Position numbers and translations under genes: made by a program. The notes beneath the pieces are model-generated. The model made no database searches and was not told the origin of the DNA. It worked only from the letters and a program-made list of their open reading frames with translations. A stretch of DNA of 28,998 bases from Kiloniellales bacterium (lineage in GTDB: Bacteria > Pseudomonadota > Alphaproteobacteria > Kiloniellales > JAKSBE01), in NCBI GenBank assembly GCA_030067055.1, contig JASJAL010000007.1, forward strand, positions 1 to 28,998, given 5' to 3'. Below, one piece after another: positions 7,762-14,992 of this stretch. Numbering within the stretch: position 1 is the stretch's first letter; every line of letters begins with the position of its first letter.

Positions 7762-9441
7762 ATGATTCGCCGCCTGCGCCTGATCAGCGGACTCACGCTC
7801 TTCGTCTTCCTGGCAAGCCATCTGATCAACCACGCGCTCGGCTTGATCTCACTACCGGTGCTGGAAGCCGGGCGGGAGGTCTTCCTGGCGATCTGGCGCA
7901 ACCTGCCGGCGACGCTCTGGCTCTACGGCGCGCTCCTGGTCCATGCCGGCCTGGCCTTCTGGGCCCTATATCAGCGCCGCCGGCTGGCCATGCCGCCCTG
8001 GGAATGGGTCCAGTTGATCTTCGGCCTGGCGGTCCCCCTGCTGGCCGTTCAGCACGTCTTCGGCACCCGTGGCGCCCACGAGCTCCTGGGCACCGAGGAC
8101 AGCTACGCTTACGTCCTGCGGGTCTACTGGGACCTGGACCCCTGGGCCTTGCTGCCGCGGCACGTCGCACTGGTCCTGGTCGCCTGGGGCCACGGCTGCA
8201 TCGGGCTGCACTTCTGGCTGCGCCTGAAGTCCTGGTACGCCCGCTGGCTGCCGGTCACCTACGGTCTGGCCATCGTGCTGCCGCTTTTGGGATTGCTCGG
8301 ATTCATGGTGGCAGGCCTGGAGGTCCGGCGCCTGGCCGAGGATCCGCAATGGCTCGCCGCGCTGCAGGCCACGGCCGGCCTGCCCGACCAGGCCGGTCTC
8401 GACAGGCTCGACTGGCTCTTCCGCCTGTTCCTCGCGATCTATCTTTCCCTCTTCGTCGTGACCCTGGTCGCGCGCCAGCTGCGCAACGTTTGGGACCAGC
8501 GCCGGGGGGCGGTGCACGTGACCTACCCAAGCGGCCGCCGGATTCCTGCCGTTGCCGGGGCGACGATCCTGGACGTCAGCCGCGCCGCCGGCATTCCCCA
8601 TGCCTCGGTCTGCGGAGGCCGGGGCCGTTGTTCGACCTGCCGGGTCCGGGTAACGGCGGGCTTTGAGACCCTGCCGGCGCCCGACGAAGCCGAGCAGCGC
8701 GTCCTGGCCCGAGTCGGAGCGCCGCCGCAGGTCCGCTTGGCTTGTCAGACCCGGCCGACCGCCGACGTCGAGGTTGCGCCGCTGCTTGCGCCCGCCGCCG
8801 ACCCAAGCGCCGCGCGGCGCCGGCCCGGCTACCTGCAGGGCGACGAGCGCGAGATCGCGATTCTCTTCGCCGACATCCGGGGCTTTACCAGCTTGTCCGA
8901 GCACCGCCTGCCCTACGACGTCGTATTCCTGCTCAATCAGTACTTCCGTGCCATGGGCGAGGCGGTCGAGGAAGCCGGCGGGCGCCTGGACAAGTTCATC
9001 GGCGACGGGGTCATGGCCCTCTTCGGCATCGAGCGAGGCCCCGCCGACGGCTGCCGCCGCGCGCTCGACGCCGCCCGGCGGATGTCCCTAAGGCTGGCCG
9101 AGATCAACACGGTCCTGCGCGGCGACCTGCCGGAGCCCTTGCGGATCGGCATCGGGATCCACAGCGGCCCGGTGATCGTCGGCGAGATGGGTTACGGGCC
9201 GGCGGTGTCGCTGACCGCAGTGGGCGACACGGTGAACACGGCAAGCCGGCTGGAGACCCTCACCAAGGAGCTTCAGGTGCAGCTCGTGGTCTCGGAGCCC
9301 GTCGTACGGGCGGCGGGCGTCTCCCTGCCGGGCTTTCCGCGCCAGGATCTCGAGCTGCGCGGGCGCAAGAACGCGCTCACGGTGATCGCGGTCAATGACG
9401 CGCGGCGCCTGGAACTCGCGGCGAAGGCGGAGTCTGCCTGA
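7762..9441 (+). CDS. Membrane-anchored adenylate cyclase with heme-type membrane domain and [2Fe-2S] ferredoxin domain
   Basis: The 559-residue protein has three parts. Residues 1-245 form about six membrane helices with several histidines placed like heme-b ligands (SHLINHALG, LLVHAGLAFW, PRHVALVLVAWGHG). This resembles the diheme succinate dehydrogenase/fumarate reductase-type anchor described for Sinorhizobium CyaC. Residues about 250-335 form a plant-type ferredoxin with Cys284, Cys290, Cys293 and Cys328 (CGGRGRCSTC, then LACQ). Residues about 360-540 are a class III cyclase with the metal-binding LFADIRGFTSL, DKFIGDGVMALFG and GDTVNTASRLE. The Lys in DKFIGDG and the Asp in VGDTVN favour ATP over GTP. 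The likely role is making cAMP in response to quinone or redox state. The start has a GGGGGAG ribosome site. The gene stands alone, divergent from DUF1289 and convergent with the TPR genes. Confidence 0.9.
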   Translation: MIRRLRLISGLTLFVFLASHLINHALGLISLPVLEAGREVFLAIWRNLPATLWLYGALLVHAGLAFWALYQRRRLAMPPWEWVQLIFGLAVPLLAVQHVFGTRGAHELLGTEDSYAYVLRVYWDLDPWALLPRHVALVLVAWGHGCIGLHFWLRLKSWYARWLPVTYGLAIVLPLLGLLGFMVAGLEVRRLAEDPQWLAALQATAGLPDQAGLDRLDWLFRLFLAIYLSLFVVTLVARQLRNVWDQRRGAVHVTYPSGRRIPAVAGATILDVSRAAGIPHASVCGGRGRCSTCRVRVTAGFETLPAPDEAEQRVLARVGAPPQVRLACQTRPTADVEVAPLLAPAADPSAARRRPGYLQGDEREIAILFADIRGFTSLSEHRLPYDVVFLLNQYFRAMGEAVEEAGGRLDKFIGDGVMALFGIERGPADGCRRALDAARRMSLRLAEINTVLRGDLPEPLRIGIGIHSGPVIVGEMGYGPAVSLTAVGDTVNTASRLETLTKELQVQLVVSEPVVRAAGVSLPGFPRQDLELRGRKNALTVIAVNDARRLELAAKAESA

Positions 9442-9478
9442 GCCACGCCTGCGGGGCGGGGGCGCTGCGTGGCTCAGG
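9437..9478. terminator. Stem-loop between convergent genes, probable bidirectional terminator
   Basis: A perfect 12-base inverted repeat, CCTGAGCCACGC (9437-9448) and GCGTGGCTCAGG (9467-9478), encloses an 18-base G-rich loop. It begins inside the cyclase stop codon and ends just before the TPR gene stop at 9493. That is where both convergent transcripts need to end. There is no clear U-tract on either side, so efficiency is uncertain. Confidence 0.6.
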
Positions 9479-9492
9479 ACACCGGTGGCGGT

Positions 9493-10008
9493 TCAGCCGC
9501 TGCCGGCCTTCTTCTTGTAGTCGTCGATCGCGTCCCGCAGCTTGTAGTACTGGTCGCAACCGAAGAAGCAGGCGTCGTCCAGGATCTCGAGGCGCTTCTG
9601 CGCCTTGCCGAGGTCGCCGACCTGGAGATAGAGCTCGCCCAGGTACTCGTTGGCGCCGAGGTGGTCCGGATCGATCGCAAGCGCCTGCCGATAAAAGCCC
9701 ACGGCCTCGTCCATCTTGCCGAGCTGGCGGTGGGTATAGCCGAGATAGTTGTAAGCGTCGGCGTCCTCGGGATCCGATGCCACCACCTTCTGGAGCAGCG
9801 GGATCGCCGCCTCGTAGTTCTTCTTGTCGATCTCCTTCACGGCGGCCCGGTATTCGGGACTGGAAAAGAACACGTCGCTGTCTCGGCCACCGCTGCCGCC
9901 GCCTTCACCGCCGCCGCCACCACCACCGCCGCCGTCGGCTAGTGCGGGGGTCACGCCCAGGCAAATGGCCAGGAAGAGCGCGCAAGTCGTCTTGGAAAAG
10001 GGAATCAT
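9493..10008 (-). CDS. Secreted/periplasmic TPR protein with poly-glycine segment (tandem copy 1)
   Basis: This 171-residue protein begins MIPFSKTTCALFLAICLG and has a signal peptide that ends near TPALADGG, so the mature form should be exported. A Gly-rich linker (nine glycines, then EGGGSGG) follows, then about three TPR-like helical hairpins: YEAAIPLLQKVVASDPEDAD, AYNYLGYTHRQLGKMDEAVG and ANEYLGELYLQVGDLGKAQK. The C-terminal DDACFFGCDQYYKLRDAI has a C-x3-C pair that could form a disulfide. TPR proteins usually scaffold other proteins; no enzymatic role is visible. The ATG at 10006-10008 is chosen for the signal peptide and the GGAGA site upstream. From the shared EIDKKNY region to the C-terminus (117 residues) it differs from the next gene at only nine positions by my count. 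Confidence 0.85.
   Translation of the reverse strand: MIPFSKTTCALFLAICLGVTPALADGGGGGGGGGEGGGSGGRDSDVFFSSPEYRAAVKEIDKKNYEAAIPLLQKVVASDPEDADAYNYLGYTHRQLGKMDEAVGFYRQALAIDPDHLGANEYLGELYLQVGDLGKAQKRLEILDDACFFGCDQYYKLRDAIDDYKKKAGSG
9886..9933 (-). repeat. Glycine-codon (GGN) run inside the first TPR gene
   Basis: Sixteen codons, of which fourteen are GGC or GGT, encode nine Gly, Glu, three Gly, Ser and two Gly directly after the signal peptide. The paralogous gene lacks this run. Near-identical triplets make it prone to slippage, so its length may vary between strains. Confidence 0.8.
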
Positions 10009-10270
10009 GGTTTCCGTCTCCAGTGGGTTGCCACGTCGGGTCGAGCTACCGTTAGGAAACACCGGCCATGGCCATCGCGTGCCGTGACAAAAGCGGGGCG
10101 ACATTGGTGCCGGTTTCGGACCGGGATGAAGGCCGACTTCAGCGATCCTGTCGGCCTAACTCGCGCACCAGAGGCCGAGCCTGCAAAGGCCGGGATCCGA
10201 CGGGGTCGTTCTCGTTGCCTGAAATCTCAGACGGCTTGGTTCGGAGCGCCGCCGACCGGCGCAGGCCCGC

Positions 10271-10753
10271 TCACCCGCTGCCGGTCTTCTTCTTGTAGGC
10301 GTCGATCGCGTCCCGCAGCTTGTAGTACTGGTCGCAACCGAAGAAGCAGGCGTCGTCCAGGACCTCGAGGCGCTTCTGCGCCTTGCCGAGGTCGCCGACC
10401 TGGAGATAGAGCTCGCCCAGGTACTCGTTGGCGCTGAGATGATCGGGATCGATCGAGAGGGCCTGCTGATAGAAGCCCACGGCCTCGTCCATCTTGCCGA
10501 GCTGGCGGTGGGTGTAGCCGAGATAGTTGTAGGCGTCGGCGTCCTTCGGATCCGATGCCACCACCCTCTGCAACAGCGGGATCGCCGCCTCGTAGTTCTT
10601 CTTGTCGATCTCCCTGACCGCCGCCGCGAAGTCGGGGTTGCTCGGAACCGCGGTCTCGTTGCGGGAGCTGAAGGTGCGGTCGGCGAACGCGGGCATCGCG
10701 CCGAGGCAGAGGGCCAGGCCAAGGGCGCCGAGTGTCTTGGAAAGGGGGATCAT
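10271..10753 (-). CDS. Secreted/periplasmic TPR protein (tandem copy 2)
   Basis: This 160-residue protein starts MIPLSKTLGALGLALCLGA with a signal peptide ending near MPAFADRT. A short Ser/Asn-rich linker (FSSRNETAVPSNPDF) replaces the poly-glycine of copy 1. The TPR block and the C-terminal DDACFFGCDQYYKLRDAI with its C-x3-C pair are nearly the same as copy 1. The start is the ATG at 10751-10753, with GGAG upstream; an ATG at 10832-10834 is in frame but would bury the signal peptide. Both copies read leftward with about 260 bases between them, and each has its own ribosome site. The intergenic segment 10009-10270 shows no credible gene. Confidence 0.85.
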   Translation of the reverse strand: MIPLSKTLGALGLALCLGAMPAFADRTFSSRNETAVPSNPDFAAAVREIDKKNYEAAIPLLQRVVASDPKDADAYNYLGYTHRQLGKMDEAVGFYQQALSIDPDHLSANEYLGELYLQVGDLGKAQKRLEVLDDACFFGCDQYYKLRDAIDAYKKKTGSG

Positions 10754-10885
10754 GGTCTCCATCTCCGGGGTACTGCTGCGTCGGGCTCGGTCTATCGCCA
10801 GCACAGTCCTGGCTTGGTCGTCGCTATATTTCACCCAACCGAAAGTCGGCTCGGTGCGGGTTTCATATCAGAAAGGAGGGTGGTG

Positions 10886-11650
10886 ATGGAGGTCGATTTT
10901 GGCAAGACCGCGGCCGACTACAGCCGCCACCGCGTGGGTTTTCCCGAGCGGCTCTTCGACCGGCTGGCCGGTTCCGGGATCGGCGGCCCGGATCAGCGGA
11001 TCCTCGACCTCGGTGCCGGCACCGGCAGCTTGGCCCGCGGCCTCGCGCGCCGCGGCGCCCAGGTGACCGCGCTGGACATCGCGCCGGAGATGCTTCGCGC
11101 CGCCGCCGAGCTCGCCGCGGCGGAGGGGCTCGAGATCGACTTTCGCGAGGCCACGGCCGAGGCCACCGATCTGCCCGACGGCGCCTTCGACGCGGTGACC
11201 GCCGGCCAGTGCTGGCACTGGTTCGACACCGCGGCCGCGGCAGCCGAGACCCGGCGCCTGCTGCGGCCGGAGGGCCGGATCGCGATTTGCCACTTCGACT
11301 GGCTGCCCTTGCCGGGCAACGTGGCGGCGGCGAGCGAGGCGCTGATTCGCCACCACAACCCGGCCTGGGACCTGGACGGGCGGGACGGCTTCCATGGCGT
11401 CCACGCGACCGCCCTCGCGATCGCCGGCTTCACCGATATCGAGAGCTTCAGCTTCGACTGCGGCGTCAGCTACAGCCACGAGGCCTGGCGCGGCCGGATC
11501 CGGGCCAGCGCCGGCGTCGGCGGCTCCCTGGCGCCGGCCGAGGTGGCGGCCTTCGACGGCGCGCACGCAGCGCTGCTCGCCGCCGACTATCCGGACGATC
11601 CGCTGGTCGTGCCGCACCGCTGCTTTGCCCTGACCGCCGTCAGCGGCTGA
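10886..11650 (+). CDS. Class I SAM-dependent methyltransferase
   Basis: This 254-residue protein has motif I ILDLGAGTGSLARGLARRG (about residues 38-56). It is followed by VTALDIAPEMLRAA, whose Asp should bind the SAM ribose, and by DLPDGAFDAVTAGQCWHWFD and LLRPEGRIAI. This is the Methyltransf_11/UbiE-like fold. The QCWHW segment is common in small-molecule methyltransferases related to trans-aconitate or ubiquinone-type enzymes, but the substrate cannot be named. The ATG follows a strong AGGAGG (10874-10879) with six bases of spacing. A GTG directly before it is possible. The last 11 bases overlap the end of convergent recX. It is divergent from TPR copy 2, with about 130 bases between them holding both promoters. 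Confidence 0.88.
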   Translation: MEVDFGKTAADYSRHRVGFPERLFDRLAGSGIGGPDQRILDLGAGTGSLARGLARRGAQVTALDIAPEMLRAAAELAAAEGLEIDFREATAEATDLPDGAFDAVTAGQCWHWFDTAAAAAETRRLLRPEGRIAICHFDWLPLPGNVAAASEALIRHHNPAWDLDGRDGFHGVHATALAIAGFTDIESFSFDCGVSYSHEAWRGRIRASAGVGGSLAPAEVAAFDGAHAALLAADYPDDPLVVPHRCFALTAVSG

Positions 11651-12251
11651 GTTCGGGGGCCGCGGCCTCGTCTTCCAGCGCCTCGGCGGACTCGGCGTCG
11701 ATCACCTTCAGCACCAGGTCCGAGGCGAATCCGCGGCGGGCGAGCGCGGCCAGGTCCCGTTCGCGCTGCACCCGGCGCTCGCTGCCGGCCCGGAAGGGAC
11801 CGAGGCGGCGGCGGCGGGCGTAGGCCAGGGCGGCGGCCAGCTCCGGATCGCCGAGCTCCTCCCTGAGGCCGGCCAGGGCGGCGGCGATCTCGCCCTCGCA
11901 GACGCCCTTCTGAAGCAGCTGCAGCCGGATCCCGCGCAAGGGCTGGCCCCGGCGGGAGAGGCTCCGCGCGCGGGCCTCGGCGTAGCGCGCGTCGTCCAGC
12001 AGCCCGGCACCGAGAAACCTCGCGATCAGGGCCTCGATGGCTTCCTCGCCCGCTGCCGGATCGGTGCCGTGGACCCGGGCGGAGCGGGCGACCTTGCGGC
12101 GCAGGACCCGGCGCAGATTGTCGGCCGAGGTCGCGTAGCGGTCGAGGTAGAAGAGCGCGGCCCGCTCCAGGTAGCCGGGCGTCGCCTTCTTCGGCAGCTT
12201 GCGGCCTCCGGCTTTCTTTTCGGTCTTTGGTCGCGTTTCGGAGTTCTTCAT
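11640..12251 (-). CDS. recX: RecX family regulatory protein
   Basis: This 203-residue protein has the three-helix-repeat layout of RecX, which binds RecA filaments and limits recombinase activity. Visible features are PGYLERAALFYLDRYATSAD near residue 25, LLDDARYAEARARSLSRRG near 85-103, RLQLLQKGV, and a C-terminal repeat ending ARRGFASDLVLKVIDAE. A Lys-rich N-terminal tail (about 25 residues) precedes the fold, and an acidic tail closes it. No recA is in the window; in many bacteria recX is next to recA, but stand-alone copies are usual in alphaproteobacteria. The ribosome site is weak. The gene begins only 17 bases from the divergent ABC-2 permease gene. Confidence 0.88.
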   Translation of the reverse strand: MKNSETRPKTEKKAGGRKLPKKATPGYLERAALFYLDRYATSADNLRRVLRRKVARSARVHGTDPAAGEEAIEALIARFLGAGLLDDARYAEARARSLSRRGQPLRGIRLQLLQKGVCEGEIAAALAGLREELGDPELAAALAYARRRRLGPFRAGSERRVQRERDLAALARRGFASDLVLKVIDAESAEALEDEAAAPELSR

Positions 12252-12268
12252 CGCCGCGCGAGGATGCC

Positions 12269-13147
12269 ATGAGCGTAGCGGCGGCGACCAGCGCCTTGCC
12301 TTGTCCGGTCAGTCGGCCTATCTCAGCGGACATGGAAATGCGCAGCCTCGGCGATCGCCCGCCGGCACCCCGGGTGATTGGAGCGGTCAACTGGCGGGGC
12401 CTTTGGACGCTCTACCTCAAGGAGGTCCGGCGGTTCCTCAACGTCTACACCCAGACGCTCATGGCGCCGATCGTCACCACCCTGCTGTTCCTGGCGATCT
12501 TCACCCTGGCGCTGGGTCGCAGCGTGCAGAGCGCGGGCGGCGTCGGTTACGCCGAGTTCCTGGCGCCCGGCCTGATCATGATGGCGATCATGCAGAACGC
12601 CTTCGCCAACACCTCCTCCTCGCTGGTCATCGCCAAGGTCCAGGGCAACATCGTCGACATGCTGATGCCGCCGCTCTCGGCCAGCGAGCTCGCCCTCGCC
12701 CATGCGGCCGGCGGGGTGACGCGCGGCGTCCTGGTCGGCCTGGCGGTCGGGCTGGCGATGTGGGCCTTCGTGCCCCTCGGGATGCACAGCGCCTGGCTGA
12801 TCCTCTTCTTCGCGGTCAACGCCTCGCTCATGCTGGCGCTGCTGGGCATGATCGGCGGCATCTGGGCCGAGAAGTTCGACCACATCGCTGCGGTCACCAA
12901 CTTCGTGATCACGCCGCTGTCCTTCCTCTCGGGCACCTTCTACTCGATCGAGCGGCTGCCCGACGGCTGGGAAGCCATTGCCCACTTCAACCCCTTCTTC
13001 TATCTGATCGACGGGTTCCGCTACGGCTTTATCGGACATGCCGACGGCCTGCCCGGAATCGGCGCGGCGGTGGTCCTGGTCGTCAACCTGGCGCTCTGGC
13101 TGCTTGCCTATCGGATGATCGCCACCGGCTACCGGCTCAAGGCCTAG
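12269..13147 (+). CDS. ABC-2 type transporter permease (first of pair)
   Basis: The 292-residue protein has a short cytoplasmic N-terminus, then VNWRGLWTLYLKEVRRFLNV and six membrane helices. The family-typical block ITPLSFLSGTFYSIERLP, then FNPFFYLIDGFRYGFIGHAD, ends with GYRLKA. This is the ABC-2 permease family (DrrB/YadH/NodJ-like), which exports lipids, polysaccharides or drugs together with a separate ATPase. No ATPase gene adjoins it. The start at 12269 has GAGGATGCC upstream. A later ATG at 12332 would drop 21 residues and leave more room for a promoter between it and divergent recX. The next gene is a clear paralogue 15 bases downstream, so the two probably form a heterodimeric membrane domain. 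Confidence 0.9.
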   Translation: MSVAAATSALPCPVSRPISADMEMRSLGDRPPAPRVIGAVNWRGLWTLYLKEVRRFLNVYTQTLMAPIVTTLLFLAIFTLALGRSVQSAGGVGYAEFLAPGLIMMAIMQNAFANTSSSLVIAKVQGNIVDMLMPPLSASELALAHAAGGVTRGVLVGLAVGLAMWAFVPLGMHSAWLILFFAVNASLMLALLGMIGGIWAEKFDHIAAVTNFVITPLSFLSGTFYSIERLPDGWEAIAHFNPFFYLIDGFRYGFIGHADGLPGIGAAVVLVVNLALWLLAYRMIATGYRLKA

Positions 13148-13162
13148 GAAACCGACCGAAAC

Positions 13163-13969
13163 ATGCCGCCGCCCGCGACCCTGACGCCGCCCCGCCGCTA
13201 CGGTCGGGTCAACTGGCTGGGTCTCTGGTCCCACTACCGGCGCGGAATCCGCCGCTTCCTCGACTTCGCCTGGGAGTCGCTGGGCGGCCCTTGCGTCTTT
13301 ACCTTGCTGTTCCTGGCGGTGTTTGCCGTCGCCTTCGGCGCCGAGCGGGAGATCGCCGCAGGGATTACCTACACCTCCTTCATCGCGCCCGGCCTGGTGA
13401 TGTTCTCGCTCTGCTACACCGCCTTCGAGACTGCCGGATTCTCGGTTCTGGACGACAAGAACAACCGGACCATCGAGGACCTGCTGGCGGCGCCGCTGTC
13501 GCCGCTGGAGGTCATGGCCGGCTACGTGTTCTCGGCCATGGCTAGCGCCATGATGAGCGGGACCCTGGTCGGTCTGGTGGTCGCGCTCTTCGTCGGCCTG
13601 CCGATGCTGGCGCCGCTGCAGGTGCTGGGCTTCGCGATTCTCGGTACCCTGCTCTTCGCACTGCTCGGTACACTGGTCGGGCTCTGGGCGGACAAGTGGG
13701 AGCACTACAGCTTCGCCGACAGCTTCCTGGTGCTGCCGCTGGGCCTGCTGTCGGGCACCTTCTTCCCGATCGCCAGCCTGCCCGAGCTGGGCCAGACCGT
13801 GATCGCCATCAATCCGGTGTTCTACGTCATCGACGGCTTCCGGGGCGCCTTCATCGGCTATGCCGAGACCGTCGCCTGGCAGGGCTTCCTTCTGGTCGGC
13901 CTGCTCGACCTGCTGCTCGCAGGATTGGTCTGGCGCCTCTTCGCCCGAGGCTACAAGATCAAGGCCTAG
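13163..13969 (+). CDS. ABC-2 type transporter permease (second of pair)
   Basis: This 268-residue six-helix membrane protein is paralogous to its upstream neighbour. Both share VNWLGLWSHY/VNWRGLWTLY near the start, the LSGTFFPIASLP block, NPVFYVIDGFRGAFIGYAE and a GYKIKA end. It also carries DDKNNRTIEDLLAAPLSP, the cytoplasmic loop that in this family touches the ATPase. The ATG at 13163 follows an AGGAAA some ten bases upstream and 15 bases after the previous stop. The missing ATPase must be encoded elsewhere if the system is active. No substrate can be assigned. Confidence 0.9.
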   Translation: MPPPATLTPPRRYGRVNWLGLWSHYRRGIRRFLDFAWESLGGPCVFTLLFLAVFAVAFGAEREIAAGITYTSFIAPGLVMFSLCYTAFETAGFSVLDDKNNRTIEDLLAAPLSPLEVMAGYVFSAMASAMMSGTLVGLVVALFVGLPMLAPLQVLGFAILGTLLFALLGTLVGLWADKWEHYSFADSFLVLPLGLLSGTFFPIASLPELGQTVIAINPVFYVIDGFRGAFIGYAETVAWQGFLLVGLLDLLLAGLVWRLFARGYKIKA

Positions 13970-14010
13970 GCCATACGCATTTCTTAAGCTTTGCCTGCTG
14001 GATTTCCCCC

Positions 14011-14919
14011 ATGAACCAACGCATCCGATCTCTCCTTCCTCGCTTCCTGGTCCTCGCGGTCTGGCTCCTGCTGCCAGGCTCGGTCTGGGCCGGCGAGTTG
14101 CCCTATGGCCAGGGCCTGCTGTGGCAGGTCAAGGCGCCCAACGGCCGCAGCAGCCATGTTCTCGGCACCTTCCACACCAGCGATCCACGCGTCCTGGCGC
14201 TGCCGGCGCCGGTCGTCGAAGCGCTGGAAGGGTCCGAAGCCCTGGCCATCGAGATCGTCCTGACGCCCCTAGAGCAGCAGGCCATGGCTTTGGCTGCGAT
14301 GCTGAGCGACGGGCGCAGCCTGGAACAGATCCTGGGGCCGGAGCTTTTCGCCCGCAGCGCCATCGCGGCTCAGTCCTACGGCCTCGGGGCCGCGCAACTC
14401 CGCCGTTTCAAGCCCTGGGGGCTGCTTTCGCTCTTCGCGATGCCGCCGGAAGAGATCCAACGCCAGCAGCGCGGCGCCCGGGCGCTCGACTTCCACCTTC
14501 AGGACCTGGCAAAGAGCCGTGGCAAGCAGCTCGTGGCGCTGGAGACCGTCGCCGAGCAGATCGATCTTTTCGACTCCCTCTCGGAGGAGGAGCAGGTGAT
14601 GCTGCTGAAGTCGACCCTCGACGAGCAGGAAAACAACCCGACGCTGTTCGACGACCTGGTGGCGGACTACCTGGCCCGGGATCTGACCTCTATCCAAGGC
14701 ATGATGACCGAGCTTTCAAAGGACGTGGATCCGGAGTTCCAGGCCCGCTTCGTCGAGCGATTGATCGACGAGCGAAACCGCACGATGGTCAAGCGCGCCG
14801 AACCCCTGCTCAGCCGGGGCAAGGCCTTGATCGCGGTCGGCGCCCTGCACCTGCCGGGCGAGCAGGGAATCCTGAACCTCCTTGCCGAGCGCGGTTTCGA
14901 GGTGTCGCGGGTCTATTGA
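14011..14919 (+). CDS. TraB/GumN family protein, secreted (first of pair)
   Basis: This 302-residue protein starts with a signal peptide ending near GSVWAGELP. It has the two GxxH motifs of the TraB/GumN (TIKI-like) superfamily: HVLGTFHTSDPRV (GTFH 52-55) and VGALHLPGEQGILNLL (GALH 277-280). A conserved acidic residue lies in ALAIEIVLTP. In characterised animal TIKI members these histidines and the Glu bind metal for proteolysis. In bacteria the function is mostly unknown, and the GumN name comes from the xanthan gene cluster. The protein is likely periplasmic. The ATG lies after a pyrimidine-rich stretch with little ribosome-site match. A paralogue of the same length follows 73 bases downstream. 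Confidence 0.88.
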   Translation: MNQRIRSLLPRFLVLAVWLLLPGSVWAGELPYGQGLLWQVKAPNGRSSHVLGTFHTSDPRVLALPAPVVEALEGSEALAIEIVLTPLEQQAMALAAMLSDGRSLEQILGPELFARSAIAAQSYGLGAAQLRRFKPWGLLSLFAMPPEEIQRQQRGARALDFHLQDLAKSRGKQLVALETVAEQIDLFDSLSEEEQVMLLKSTLDEQENNPTLFDDLVADYLARDLTSIQGMMTELSKDVDPEFQARFVERLIDERNRTMVKRAEPLLSRGKALIAVGALHLPGEQGILNLLAERGFEVSRVY

Positions 14920-14992
14920 TCCCGCGGGCTCAAGGAAAATTAAGCCTGATCTGAGAGCTTCGGGCCTCCTGCTGGTTCGAAGGATCTCTGGC

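Larger units (their letters stand above)
9493..10623 (-). repeat. Tandem gene duplication: two direct copies of about 350 bp
   Basis: Positions 9493-9845 and 10271-10623 align without gaps at an offset of 778 bases and are nearly identical at DNA level, including long perfectly matching stretches (for example around 9520-9650 against 10298-10428). Similarity falls away at the 5' ends, where signal peptide and linker differ. This fits duplication followed by conversion of the TPR part. Confidence 0.85.

Noticed and set aside
10068..10298. Possible small plus-strand gene between the TPR genes
   Set aside because: It overlaps the end of TPR copy 2, has no ribosome site, and its translation is an Arg-rich sequence without features.
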